Of a DNA stretch of 64,000 nucleotides, positions 53,126 to 61,437 are shown in pieces (within the stretch, counting starts at the first letter, position 1; the number at the start of each line of letters is the position of its first letter). Where the stretch lies: positions 1-64,000 of the forward strand of contig NZ_LAQP01000017.1 in the NCBI RefSeq assembly GCF_000971965.1, read 5' to 3'. Below the pieces are notes generated by a model. The model searched no databases, was not told the DNA's origin, and saw nothing but the letters and a program-made list of their open reading frames with translations. The translations under genes and the position numbers were made by a program. This DNA comes from Paenibacillus wulumuqiensis (GTDB lineage Bacteria; Bacillota; Bacilli; Paenibacillales; Paenibacillaceae).

Positions 53126-53165
53126 TAGGCTGCTCTCCCTCTGCATGGGAGAACAGCCTTTTTTC
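53126..53165 (+). terminator. Terminator of the slipin gene
   Basis: AGGCTGCTCTCCC-TCTGCAT-GGGAGAACAGCCT with one mismatch is followed by TTTTTT. Confidence 0.88.
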
Positions 53166-53360
53166 TGCCTGCTGCGGCAAGGCCGGTCTTCATCATTTTC
53201 TCATGTGCCAACCGTTTCCCCTTTGGGTTACAATAGATAGAGAGGTATGTGCCTAGATCCGATGCTTCAATTCCATTCAACCGCAGCCTGCCCGCTGCTT
53301 CGCAGACAGGGTATCTGCATTTTGCATAATCACAATTTGATATATGGAGGTCTACCTATT

Positions 53361-54503
53361 ATGAAAATTATTTCGATCGAACCTACACCAAGTCCCAATA
53401 CGATGATGCTGCGTCTGGACGAAGAACTGCCGCAGGGTATCCGCAAAACGTATACGCTGGACAATGAGCGCTCTGCTCCTTCTTTCATTCGCGAGATGCT
53501 GCATATTAACGGTGTGAAAAGCGTGTTCCATACCGCCGACTTTGTCGCGCTGGATCGCCGGGCGAGTGCCGACTGGTCGGCCATCCTGAACGAAGTGCAG
53601 GAGAAGCTGGGCCAGGAAGGTGTCGAGAACAAGCTGGAAGTGCCGGAAGATCTGTCCGGTGATCATTTCGGGGAAGCCAATGTATTTGTCCAGTTCTTCC
53701 GGGGCATTCCGATGCAGATCCGGGTCAAAGCCGGCACTAAAGAAGAACGCATCTCCCTCGCCGAACGGTTCGTGCAGGCAGTGACCGAAGTAGCCAGCGC
53801 AACGATGATCAAAGAGCGCAAGCTGACCGACTATGGCGTACGCTACGGCGAACTGCCGGATATCGCCCGTGAAGTCGAGCAGGAACTGGAAGCGGCTTTC
53901 CCGCCGGAACGTCTGCGCAAAATTATCGATCAGGCGATCTCGCACGGTGCCAGCAATGAGGAGTTCGTCGAGCAGCGCCGCGGCATGACACTGGATGAGA
54001 TTACAGAAGCGATGAACAGTGAAGACTGGCGCGCTCGCTACGCCGCCTTTGACGTACTGGAGCCGACTGAAGACAGCCTGCCGCTCATCGAAAAGGCACT
54101 GTCCGATGAGAAAATGCAAATCCGCCGCCTCGCGGTCGTCTATCTGGGCGATCTGAAAACACCGGCTGCGATGGAGCTGCTCTATCGTGCACTGGAAGAC
54201 AAATCGGCTGCCGTCCGCCGTACTGCCGGTGATACCCTGTCCGATATCGGCGATCCATCTGCGACTCCGGCTATGCTTCGCACCCTGCAGGACAGCAGCA
54301 AGCTCGTCCGCTGGCGTGCTGCCCGCTTCCTGTACGAGGTCGGCACCGAAGAAGCCCGTGAAGCGCTGGAAGCCGCTGTCGAAGATCCGGAATTCGAAGT
54401 CAGCCTGCAGGCCAGAATGGCGCTGGAACGCATCGAATCCGGTGAAGAAGCCGCCGGTACAATCTGGCAGCAAATGGCGAAGAGCCGTCAGCAAACCAAT
54501 TGA
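53361..54503 (+). CDS. Nfu-N/HEAT-repeat protein (CvfC-like)
   Basis: A 380-residue protein similar to the conserved virulence factor C group. The first 90 residues are an Nfu/NifU N-terminal domain (ISIEPTPSPNTMMLRLDEELPQGIRKTYT...REMLHINGVKSVFHTADFVALDRR). The C-terminal half has HEAT-like repeats (DWRARYAAFDVLE, MQIRRLAVVYLGDLKTPAAMELLYRALED, AAVRRTAGDTLSDIGDPSATPAMLRTLQD, KLVRWRAARFLYEVG). No CxxC iron-sulfur motif is visible, so it is more likely a scaffold or adaptor. GGAGG lies 10 bases before the ATG at 53361. Confidence 0.85.
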   Translation: MKIISIEPTPSPNTMMLRLDEELPQGIRKTYTLDNERSAPSFIREMLHINGVKSVFHTADFVALDRRASADWSAILNEVQEKLGQEGVENKLEVPEDLSGDHFGEANVFVQFFRGIPMQIRVKAGTKEERISLAERFVQAVTEVASATMIKERKLTDYGVRYGELPDIAREVEQELEAAFPPERLRKIIDQAISHGASNEEFVEQRRGMTLDEITEAMNSEDWRARYAAFDVLEPTEDSLPLIEKALSDEKMQIRRLAVVYLGDLKTPAAMELLYRALEDKSAAVRRTAGDTLSDIGDPSATPAMLRTLQDSSKLVRWRAARFLYEVGTEEAREALEAAVEDPEFEVSLQARMALERIESGEEAAGTIWQQMAKSRQQTN

Positions 54504-54542
54504 GCCAAATAATGAAATTCCTATGAACCGTTCAAAAAATCA

Positions 54543-54571
54543 TTGCCAAATCTTCTGCAAGATCGTATACT
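54543..54571 (+). promoter_or_regulatory. Promoter of the lysine riboswitch-lysP transcript
   Basis: TTGCCA (54543-54548) and TATACT (54566-54571) are 17 bases apart, about 90 bases before the riboswitch. Confidence 0.65.
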
Positions 54572-54667
54572 GTAACACGTTCATGTCAGTTAAACCTCTA
54601 AGCCATCTACACACTTAGTCGTCAGCTGACAGATACAATCAATTGAATAATATGCCTCATCAGCTTA

Positions 54668-54851
54668 ACCGGATGAGGTAGAGGTCGCAGCATGAATCAG
54701 TATAATCGGAACAGGTGCAAGAGCCGCCAGTGACGCCGATTAGAAAGGTCCTGCTGCCGAAGTTCAGGTGTCCGCTCTGGATATCTGTGCTGGGGCTGTA
54801 CTCGAAAGGGGCAGAACTGTCACAATGAAAAAATCCAAGCCTTTCATTGTG
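54668..54851 (+). promoter_or_regulatory. Lysine riboswitch (L box)
   Basis: The conserved L-box landmarks appear in order: GAGGTAGAGGTCGC (54675-54688), GTGCAAGAGCCGCCAGTGA (54715-54733), GCTGCCGAAG (54753-54762), GTGCTGGGGCTGTACTCGAAA (54787-54807) and GGGGCAGAACTGTCAC (54808-54823). A further hairpin CACAATGAAA/TTTCATTGTG lies at 54821-54851. Lysine binding is expected to favour the terminator that follows and so reduce lysP expression. Confidence 0.92.
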
Positions 54852-54891
54852 TTGAGCTATCTTAAAGGGAAAGTCGGATGCGGATTCTATC

Positions 54892-54928
54892 AAAATAGAT
54901 CGCAGCTTGCCAGCGGTCTATTTTTTTA
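54892..54928 (+). terminator. Riboswitch-controlled terminator before lysP
   Basis: AAAATAGATCGC and GCGGTCTATTTT pair around a nine-base loop and are followed by a T-run. It lies between the aptamer and the permease gene. Confidence 0.85.
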
Positions 54929-54975
54929 TTGGCTCCTTTTCCCTGGACGATGATGAAGGAGTGTACACAAGCATT

Positions 54976-56445
54976 ATGAGTTCAAATGTGAAATCTGCGC
55001 CGGAGCACAAACTCCGCGCTGGTCTGCGTGCCAGACATATGACGATGATCGCCCTCGGCGGTTCTATCGGGACAGGATTATTTCTCGCCAGCGGCGGTGC
55101 GGTGGCTGGTGCTGGTCCTGGCGGCGCTCTGCTGGCTTACGCCTGTGTAGGCATTATGGTTTATTTTCTTATGACCAGTCTGGGCGAGATGGCAACTTAT
55201 ATGCCGGATTCCGGTTCATTTAATACGTATGCCGCTCGCTTTGTCGATCCTGCTTTTGGCTTTGCAATGGGTTGGAACTTCTGGTACAACTGGGCGGTTA
55301 CAATTGCCGCAGAGCTCGTTGCCGCTACGATTATTATCAAATACTGGTTTCCGGACAGTTCGTCATTTATTTGGAGCTTTCTGTTTCTGGCGATTATCTT
55401 CCTGTTGAACGTTCTATCGGTCAAAGGATACGGTGAAGCCGAATACTGGTTTGCCATGATTAAGATCGCTGTGGTTATTGTGTTCTTGGTTGTAGGCGTG
55501 TTGATGATCATCGGCGTAATGGGCGGAGAAGTGATCGGATTCCGTAACTTTACACTGGGTGATGCTCCATTTCACGGTGGATTGCTTGCCTTTATCGGTG
55601 TCTTTATGGCAGCTGGTTTCTCCTTTCAGGGTACCGAACTGATTGGCGTGGCTGCCGGTGAGAGTGAGAATCCAAGACAGCATGTGCCGCGTGCCATTCG
55701 TCAGGTATTCTGGCGTATTCTTATTTTCTACATCCTGGCGATTCTCGTGATCGGATTAATTATTCCTTATACCACCCCATCACTGCTTGGGGATGATATT
55801 ACCGATATCGCGGTGAGTCCATTTACTCTCATTTTTGAAAAAGCCGGCATTGCCTTTGCTGCTGCTGTGATGAACGCTGTTATTCTATCTTCTGTATTGT
55901 CTGCCGGTAACTCCGGCATGTTTGCTTCAGCACGAGTGCTGTATGCACTGGCTCGTGATGGTAAAGCACCCAAGATGTTTGCCCGGCTCAATCGACGCGG
56001 TGTACCGCAAAATGCACTGATCGTCACCGCTGCATTCGGTATGCTGGCGTTCTTCGCTTCATTGTTCGGCGATGGAATTGTGTATAACTGGCTGCTGAAC
56101 GCTTCAGGAATGTGCGGATTTATTACCTGGCTGGGAATTGCGATCAGTCATTACCGTTTCCGCCGTGCTTTCTATGCACAGGGACGCGATATTCACGAAC
56201 TTCCCTTTTTGGCAAAATGGTTCCCGTTTGGTCCATTATTCGCATTTGTACTATGTGCGATCGTTATTGTGGGGCAAAGCTTGAGCTATATTACACCGGA
56301 AGCGATCGATTGGAAATCGATTTTTGCTACTTATATTACAGTGCCTTTGTTCCTAGTCTTATGGCTGGGTTATAAATTCAGCAAAAAAACCAAAGTCGTA
56401 CCACTGACCGAATGTGATCTGGACACTGGTGCCAGACACGAGTAA
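54976..56445 (+). CDS. lysP: Lysine-specific permease
   Basis: A 489-residue amino acid-polyamine-organocation transporter with twelve membrane helices. The N-terminal motif LRARHMTMIALGGSIGTGLFLASGGAVAGAGPGGALLAY is typical, as are GMGW-like FAMGWNFWYNWAVTIAAELVAA and SFQGTELIGVAAGESENPRQHVPRAIRQVFWRI. The similarity is to LysP, and the lysine riboswitch upstream strongly supports lysine as substrate. The ATG at 54976 is about 14 bases after AAGGAG, a long spacing. An in-frame GTG closer to it leaves no spacer. Confidence 0.93.
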   Translation: MSSNVKSAPEHKLRAGLRARHMTMIALGGSIGTGLFLASGGAVAGAGPGGALLAYACVGIMVYFLMTSLGEMATYMPDSGSFNTYAARFVDPAFGFAMGWNFWYNWAVTIAAELVAATIIIKYWFPDSSSFIWSFLFLAIIFLLNVLSVKGYGEAEYWFAMIKIAVVIVFLVVGVLMIIGVMGGEVIGFRNFTLGDAPFHGGLLAFIGVFMAAGFSFQGTELIGVAAGESENPRQHVPRAIRQVFWRILIFYILAILVIGLIIPYTTPSLLGDDITDIAVSPFTLIFEKAGIAFAAAVMNAVILSSVLSAGNSGMFASARVLYALARDGKAPKMFARLNRRGVPQNALIVTAAFGMLAFFASLFGDGIVYNWLLNASGMCGFITWLGIAISHYRFRRAFYAQGRDIHELPFLAKWFPFGPLFAFVLCAIVIVGQSLSYITPEAIDWKSIFATYITVPLFLVLWLGYKFSKKTKVVPLTECDLDTGARHE

Positions 56446-56496
56446 ATGCAGGACATTCCATAAGTTATATGCTGTAAGCTGTTGAAATATAACAAC

Positions 56497-56557
56497 AAAG
56501 CCTTTCCCATCAAGATTAACCTCTGAACTTCAGGTCTCTTGCCGGGAAAGGCTTTTG
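56497..56557 (+). terminator. Terminator of lysP
   Basis: AAAGCCTTTCCC and GGGAAAGGCTTT form a 12-bp perfect stem with a 35-base loop, followed by TGTTT. The complement would serve the converging arabinanase gene. Confidence 0.78.
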
Positions 56558-56600
56558 TTTATTTGTTTAGACGTGTACTCGACACGTCCGTATTTGTTTG

Positions 56601-57569
56601 CTAATAGGTTGGCCAGCCGGCTGAATCAAACTTCAGATCGCTGATTAACATTTTTGGATCACCTTTAGGGGTGGTAGCATCATAAGAATGTCGGATAATA
56701 ATGTTATTGTAGATATCCTGTCCACCTGGGCCTCTCCAACGATCATTACCTGCATCCAGAATCGTACCGCCACCATTCATCATGCTTACACCGTTTTTGT
56801 CCACATAAGGACCGGTGATACTTTTGGAACGTCCATATACCATTTTGTAAGTGCTGTTCGCGCCGCTGCAGCATTTATCGATAGAAGCAAATAAATAATA
56901 GTATCCGGTTTGTGCATTATACGTAATGGCTGGTGCTTCAATTTCATGCTCACCTGTAGGACGGTAGGCAATTGAGCTAACGCTGCCTGTCGGTTTCATT
57001 GTATTTTTATCCAGACGAGTCAATTTAAGTCCAGACCAGAATGAACCAAATGCCAACCAAGGATTGCCATCTTTATCAATAACCAGTTCAGGATCGATAG
57101 CATTGAAGTTACTGGATGTATTGCTTGTGAGCACTACACCTTCATCCCGCCAGTTGCCAGCACCTACGCTGCTGGCTGAAGCCAAACCGATTGCTGATAT
57201 ATTTTTACCGAATTCGGAAGAAATTGCATAATATAACCATACACGACCGTTATAGCTTTTAACATCCGGTGCCCATACATCAAGTGTTCTATCTCCTGTC
57301 AATCCAGGTGTATACTGTTTCCACCAGGAAGGTTGCGTCAAGAATACCTGTGGTACACGATAAAAGTTAGTTCCGTTATCTGATTTTAATACTTGAATAC
57401 CGGTACCCGTTGAAAAAGCATACCAGCTATTTCCCTCTTTGATAAGTGTAGGATCATGAGCCCCTACTTCTCCGCTTAATGCCCAATGTGCTGCAAACCC
57501 TTTGCTTTCGGCAAAAATAGGGACGAGCAGTGTCATAATAACCAGCATAGTAAGTACTTTGCGCTTCAT
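56601..57569 (-). CDS. abnA: Secreted endo-1,5-alpha-L-arabinanase (GH43)
   Basis: A 322-residue exported glycoside hydrolase family 43 enzyme with a signal peptide (VLTMLVIMTLLVPIFAESKGFA). The five-bladed propeller is marked by GAHDPTLIKEGNSWYAFSTG (catalytic-base Asp), DVWAPDVKSYNGRVWLYYAIS, AIDPELVIDKDGNPWLAFGSFWSG (pKa-modulating Asp) and GEHEIEAPAITYNAQTGYYYLFAS (general-acid Glu). It cleaves alpha-1,5-arabinan of plant cell walls. The ATG at 57569 is preferred over a TTG two codons upstream. A cre site overlaps the promoter. Confidence 0.92.
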   Translation of the reverse strand: MKRKVLTMLVIMTLLVPIFAESKGFAAHWALSGEVGAHDPTLIKEGNSWYAFSTGTGIQVLKSDNGTNFYRVPQVFLTQPSWWKQYTPGLTGDRTLDVWAPDVKSYNGRVWLYYAISSEFGKNISAIGLASASSVGAGNWRDEGVVLTSNTSSNFNAIDPELVIDKDGNPWLAFGSFWSGLKLTRLDKNTMKPTGSVSSIAYRPTGEHEIEAPAITYNAQTGYYYLFASIDKCCSGANSTYKMVYGRSKSITGPYVDKNGVSMMNGGGTILDAGNDRWRGPGGQDIYNNIIIRHSYDATTPKGDPKMLISDLKFDSAGWPTY

Positions 57570-57643
57570 ATGCAAGGAACTTCCACCCTTCTGAATTGAT
57601 TTAACACTGAATGCCAGCCTGCGCCGCTCAATGTCTACACTTA

Positions 57644-57672
57644 ATTATAAAGCGCTTTCAAAAAAGTGAAAT
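57644..57672 (-). promoter_or_regulatory. Promoter of abnA with overlapping cre site
   Basis: On the minus strand ATTTCA (57667-57672) and TATAAT (57644-57649) are 17 bases apart. The CcpA site TGAAAGCGCTTTAT (57647-57660) lies across the spacer and -10 box, so glucose-type repression by CcpA is expected. Confidence 0.7.
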
Positions 57673-57984
57673 ATAATATTCACGTATTTTTATGACATTA
57701 TACTTTAGGTATCTTTTGTACTTTTTATAGTTAATATAAATGTTAATTAATATGTGTGAACATTAATTTATAAAGGTTATTATTGATGAATTTACAAATG
57801 TATATGTACTTTTCGATCATCCAATTATTTTCCAAATAAAAAACATATAATAATACAGAAGTAATCGATCGAGACTGATTTCTATTTTTTCCCAAATGAG
57901 CACAATGAATTTCAGATCGGTATGGACAGTTGGTATCCTTCACATCAGACTAATATACTCTTAGCTCCACCTCTATTATGACGA
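57673..57984. other. AT-rich intergenic stretch
   Basis: I see no supportable gene here. A 66-codon minus-strand frame (57743-57943) has no ribosome-binding site and an unnatural composition. Confidence 0.5.
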
Positions 57985-58021
57985 GAAAAAGACCTGATCG
58001 CATTAAGCCATCAGGTCTTCC
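57985..58021 (-). terminator. Terminator of the transglutaminase-like gene
   Basis: On the minus strand AAGACCTGAT and ATCAGGTCTT pair around an 11-base loop and are followed by TTTCTC. Confidence 0.82.
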
Positions 58022-58055
58022 TGTTCATCTATATTCGATCCACTTACTATAAAAT

Positions 58056-59180
58056 TTATTTGTTCCAGCTTAATGTCACTTTCAGATCATTGGTGCTGTT
58101 GATCGACTTCACGCTGTAGGACAGTGACTTTAGACCGACCGAGGACAGACCGCGAAGGTCATTTTTTAGACTGGTCAGACTGCCGCTGTAGCGGAAGGAA
58201 ACGGCATTCTTGCCTGCCGTCCGGGCCGCCTGTACGTGCGACTTCAGGGCTGCTGCTGAGCTAATCGCTTGGGATTCGCTCGCTGCAGATACGTAGTTCA
58301 GCGTTTTGGCCAGCTGCTGATAGATGCTCGTTTTGGGACCGCCTGCTGCGATCAGCTGATCCAGCGTACTGTGATACGTGGTATTCGCTGCCGGATAAGT
58401 TTTGGTCCATTTGTGATCCTGTCTCATCTGGGAATCGGTCAGCAGATAGTAGGCAGTCTGCACATCATTGCCCTGATCGGGTACCGGATCATCCCAGGTC
58501 GTATCGAGATGGTACCATTTGCCGTCCAGATTAACCAAATTCCAGGCATGCAGCTCACCATCTGCTGTTCCTTCGGCAATCATGTTCTGAACGCCGGCTT
58601 CCTTGAGCAGTTCATACGTCAGCAGGGCATATCCCTGACAGACGGCTGTTCCGTCATGAAGCGCCTCGTAGGCGGTATAACGGGTGTAGGTCTCATCGTA
58701 TTTCACATTGCGCACGACCCAGTCATGAATCGCTTTGACTTTCTCGTGGTCATCCATGCTGGAAGAGACGATATTGGACAAAATCTGCTGTACCTTATTT
58801 TTGACATAGCCGGTTTGGGCGGTTGTCTCCCGGTAATTCATGGTGACTGTCACCCGCGCAGAATAGGCATTCTGGCGCCAGCTCAGTCCGTAGCTGTCCA
58901 GAATGTAGTGGGTATACGGATCTTTCTCTAGCGCATTTTCAAATGAGTTCTGCAGCATTGCTTTCAGACCGCTGGTACTTCCTTTATATAAAAGAGTGAT
59001 TTCGGTATCACGATTCATCAGTGAATTATAGAGCGCACTGGTAACATCGGTGGAGCTGTTAACGGTTACCTGTGAAGAGGCCGCATAGATGGCCTGATTG
59101 GGAGTGATAGCTGGAAGCCCTGTAAACAGGATGGTTCCGGCCAGAAGGGTCTTAACCCAGAGTGAACTTGATGTTTTCAT
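58056..59180 (-). CDS. Secreted transglutaminase-like cysteine protein
   Basis: A 374-residue exported protein (signal peptide LLAGTILFTGLPAITPNQAIYA). A transglutaminase/papain-like core at about 150-240 has the catalytic triad Cys in DGTAVCQGYALLTYELL, His in DGELHAWNLVNLDGKWYHL and Asp in DTTWDDPVPDQG. Such domains act as peptidases or amidases outside the cell; true crosslinking is not proven. The last 110 residues form a separate mixed domain without a recognised family. The ATG at 59180 follows GGGCGG at longer spacing. Confidence 0.85.
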   Translation of the reverse strand: MKTSSSLWVKTLLAGTILFTGLPAITPNQAIYAASSQVTVNSSTDVTSALYNSLMNRDTEITLLYKGSTSGLKAMLQNSFENALEKDPYTHYILDSYGLSWRQNAYSARVTVTMNYRETTAQTGYVKNKVQQILSNIVSSSMDDHEKVKAIHDWVVRNVKYDETYTRYTAYEALHDGTAVCQGYALLTYELLKEAGVQNMIAEGTADGELHAWNLVNLDGKWYHLDTTWDDPVPDQGNDVQTAYYLLTDSQMRQDHKWTKTYPAANTTYHSTLDQLIAAGGPKTSIYQQLAKTLNYVSAASESQAISSAAALKSHVQAARTAGKNAVSFRYSGSLTSLKNDLRGLSSVGLKSLSYSVKSINSTNDLKVTLSWNK

Positions 59181-59220
59181 GCAGATGTAACCGCCCTTCT
59201 CGTATGATTTGCTATGATAG

Positions 59221-59279
59221 TATTTATCGGCAGATGGGCCGGTTCCATTAATAGAATGAGGACGTTTTACCGATAAATA
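59221..59279. promoter_or_regulatory. Ten-base inverted repeat upstream of the transglutaminase-like gene
   Basis: TATTTATCGG (59221-59230) and CCGATAAATA (59270-59279) are exact complements 39 bases apart, just upstream of the gene. It could be an operator for looping or a pair of half-sites; no regulator is identified. The remaining stretch to 59600 holds only a plus-strand promoter-like TTATTG-N17-TATAAT at 59521-59549. Confidence 0.4.
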
Positions 59280-59601
59280 TCATTTATGTGTATACTATGC
59301 TGTACAGGGACTAATTCTGCCGTAAGCCTGGCATTTTATAAGCCCATAGATAAGACGCATAAAGCAGCAGATAGTTGCGCTAAATGTCTTCATCATTTGG
59401 GAAAAAGTGTAATATTATAGTCTGACAGCGATCCCTCGCCTGCTTTGTTGTGACTAAACGGGTTTCTTTGTCATACGGAAAAGGAAACGGATCAAATACA
59501 GTATACTTTGTTCGTCCCACTTATTGTAAAACTTTTTTGCATCTATAATCAAATGTACCGCTTATCCCGGTGGATAGACATATCCTTTGAAATGAATACA
59601 G

Positions 59602-59634
59602 CCCACTTTCACAATATGGAAAGTGGGCTGTACT
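59602..59634 (-). terminator. Hairpin after xylB
   Basis: CAGCCCACTTTC and GAAAGTGGGCTG form a perfect 12-bp stem around TATTGT or its complement. No T-run follows on either strand, so termination is likely but not certain. Confidence 0.55.
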
Positions 59635-59713
59635 CTGTCTACCGCTCTATGCGATGAACCTGGCGGTGATCAGTCTGACGCGGCAAGCACCTGTCAGCTG
59701 ACTGCATACCATC

Positions 59714-61210
59714 CTATCCTCTAAACGCAGCCAGCCTCCGGTTCAGATCCGCCGTCTGGCTGTAGATCTCCTGGTAGATGGCAAACAGCTGATTATAGCG
59801 CTCTGCCCGCTCTCCATCTGGCTCATATGACCTGGATGTGCGCAGGAAAGCCGCTGCACAGTCGGCCAGCGATCCAAACCAGCCGCTGCCATAGGCTGCC
59901 AGCATCGCCGCCCCCATCGCCGGTCCCTGTTCATTCTCCAGCCGGATCACCCGGGCATTGAAAATATCCGCCTGCATCTGCAGCCAGGTCTCATTACGCG
60001 CTCCGCCGCCGATCGAGATCACTTCGGTGATCGTCTTGCCGGACTCGCGCAAAATGTCAATCGACTCCCGCAGTGAGAAGGTGATACCTTCCAGCACCGA
60101 CCGGGCAAAATGCGGCAGTTTGTGCGAAGCATCCATCCCGATAAAGCTGCCGCGAATATCCGCGTCCGGATGCGGTGTGCGTTCGCCGACAATATATGGA
60201 GTGAACAGCAGTCCTTCGGCTCCAGCTGCAATCCCGTCAACACCCTCCAGCAGTTCCTCAAACGACAGATCTTTGCCGAACGTACTGCGGAACCATTCGA
60301 GACTGTAACCGGCCGCCAGCGTCACACCCATAATGTAAAAAGCATCCTTTTCCCCATGATTGAAAAAGTGCACTTTGCCTTCAAAATCCAGATCTTTGCG
60401 CTCTTCGTAGGACAGCACGACTCCGGATGTGCCGATACTGCACATCGTCTGTCCCTCGGTCAGAATACCTGCACCAATCGCTCCACAGGCATTATCCGCG
60501 CCGCCTGCATAGACACGTGTGCTGCTGCCAAGTCCGGTGCGCTCCGCCACTTCCGGCAGCAGTCCACCCACATCGTCAAAGGATTCCACCAGCCGCGGAC
60601 AGAGTGACAGCGGCAGATCAAATGCTCCTGCGATCCGCTCGCTCCAGGATTTGGCGGTAATATCCAGCAGCAGCGTACCTGCCGCATCTGAATAATCCAT
60701 CGCCAGATCACCGGTCAGCCGGTAGCGTACATAATCTTTGGGCAGCAGGAACAGGGCGGCCCGGCTCCAGTTGTCCGGCTCATGCTCCTGTACCCACAGC
60801 ATTTTGGGCAAAGTAAATCCTTCCAGCGCACGGTTGCGGGCGATCCCCAGCAGATCCGCACCCAGCTCCTGCTCGATCCGGCGGCACTGGGCGGTCGTGC
60901 GTGTATCATTCCACAGTATGGCCGGACGTACAACCTGATGATCCTGATCCAGCAGAACCAGACCATGCATCTGCCCGGAGAAGCTCATCCCTTCTATTTC
61001 CTCTGCCGGTACGCCGGATACGTCCAACAATCTGCCCAGCGAGATTAGCGTCTGCTCCACCCAATCCTCCGGGTTCTGCTCGCTGTATCCCGGCTTGGGC
61101 TGGGATAGCGGATAGGACTCCGCTGTCTCAAACGCCACCTGTCCCTGCTTGTTGACCAGCACGGTCTTAACCGCGCTGGTACCGAGATCGACTCCAATTA
61201 CATAGCTCAT
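59714..61210 (-). CDS. xylB: Xylulokinase
   Basis: A 498-residue FGGY-family sugar kinase that phosphorylates D-xylulose to xylulose 5-phosphate. Visible motifs are the N-terminal phosphate loop VIGVDLGTSAVKTVLVN, GMSFSGQMHGLVLLDQ (XylB signature), AGGADNACGAIGAGI and the FGGY-type VISIGGGARNETWLQMQADIFNARV followed by GPAMGAAMLAAYGSG. GAGGAGG lies seven bases before the ATG. It follows xylA after a terminator-like hairpin. Confidence 0.95.
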   Translation of the reverse strand: MSYVIGVDLGTSAVKTVLVNKQGQVAFETAESYPLSQPKPGYSEQNPEDWVEQTLISLGRLLDVSGVPAEEIEGMSFSGQMHGLVLLDQDHQVVRPAILWNDTRTTAQCRRIEQELGADLLGIARNRALEGFTLPKMLWVQEHEPDNWSRAALFLLPKDYVRYRLTGDLAMDYSDAAGTLLLDITAKSWSERIAGAFDLPLSLCPRLVESFDDVGGLLPEVAERTGLGSSTRVYAGGADNACGAIGAGILTEGQTMCSIGTSGVVLSYEERKDLDFEGKVHFFNHGEKDAFYIMGVTLAAGYSLEWFRSTFGKDLSFEELLEGVDGIAAGAEGLLFTPYIVGERTPHPDADIRGSFIGMDASHKLPHFARSVLEGITFSLRESIDILRESGKTITEVISIGGGARNETWLQMQADIFNARVIRLENEQGPAMGAAMLAAYGSGWFGSLADCAAAFLRTSRSYEPDGERAERYNQLFAIYQEIYSQTADLNRRLAAFRG

Positions 61211-61325
61211 CCCTGTTCCTCCTCGGAAGCTGCTTGCACAGCCATTTTCTAAGTATGCCGATACCGCTTTTTGTGAACCTGTCGCTCTGTCCTGCCGGAT
61301 GGCGCATTTTCATAGAGATCCATAT

Positions 61326-61373
61326 AAAAATCGCTTCCCCGGCTTGTTCCCTTACGGGACCCAGGGAAGCGAT
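61326..61373 (-). terminator. Terminator between xylA and xylB
   Basis: On the minus strand ATCGCTTCCC and GGGAAGCGAT pair with a small internal stem in the loop and are followed by TTTTTATA. It may reduce xylB expression relative to xylA rather than end the operon fully. Confidence 0.75.
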
Positions 61374-61437
61374 CATTCCTTGTTCAGCTTCGATGCACAG
61401 CATGGATGTCAGATGTGATTCATGCGCAATATTTCGC

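Noticed and set aside
57743-57943. 66-codon minus-strand frame in the AT-rich gap
   Set aside because: No ribosome-binding site, composition follows the AT content, and no recognisable motif.
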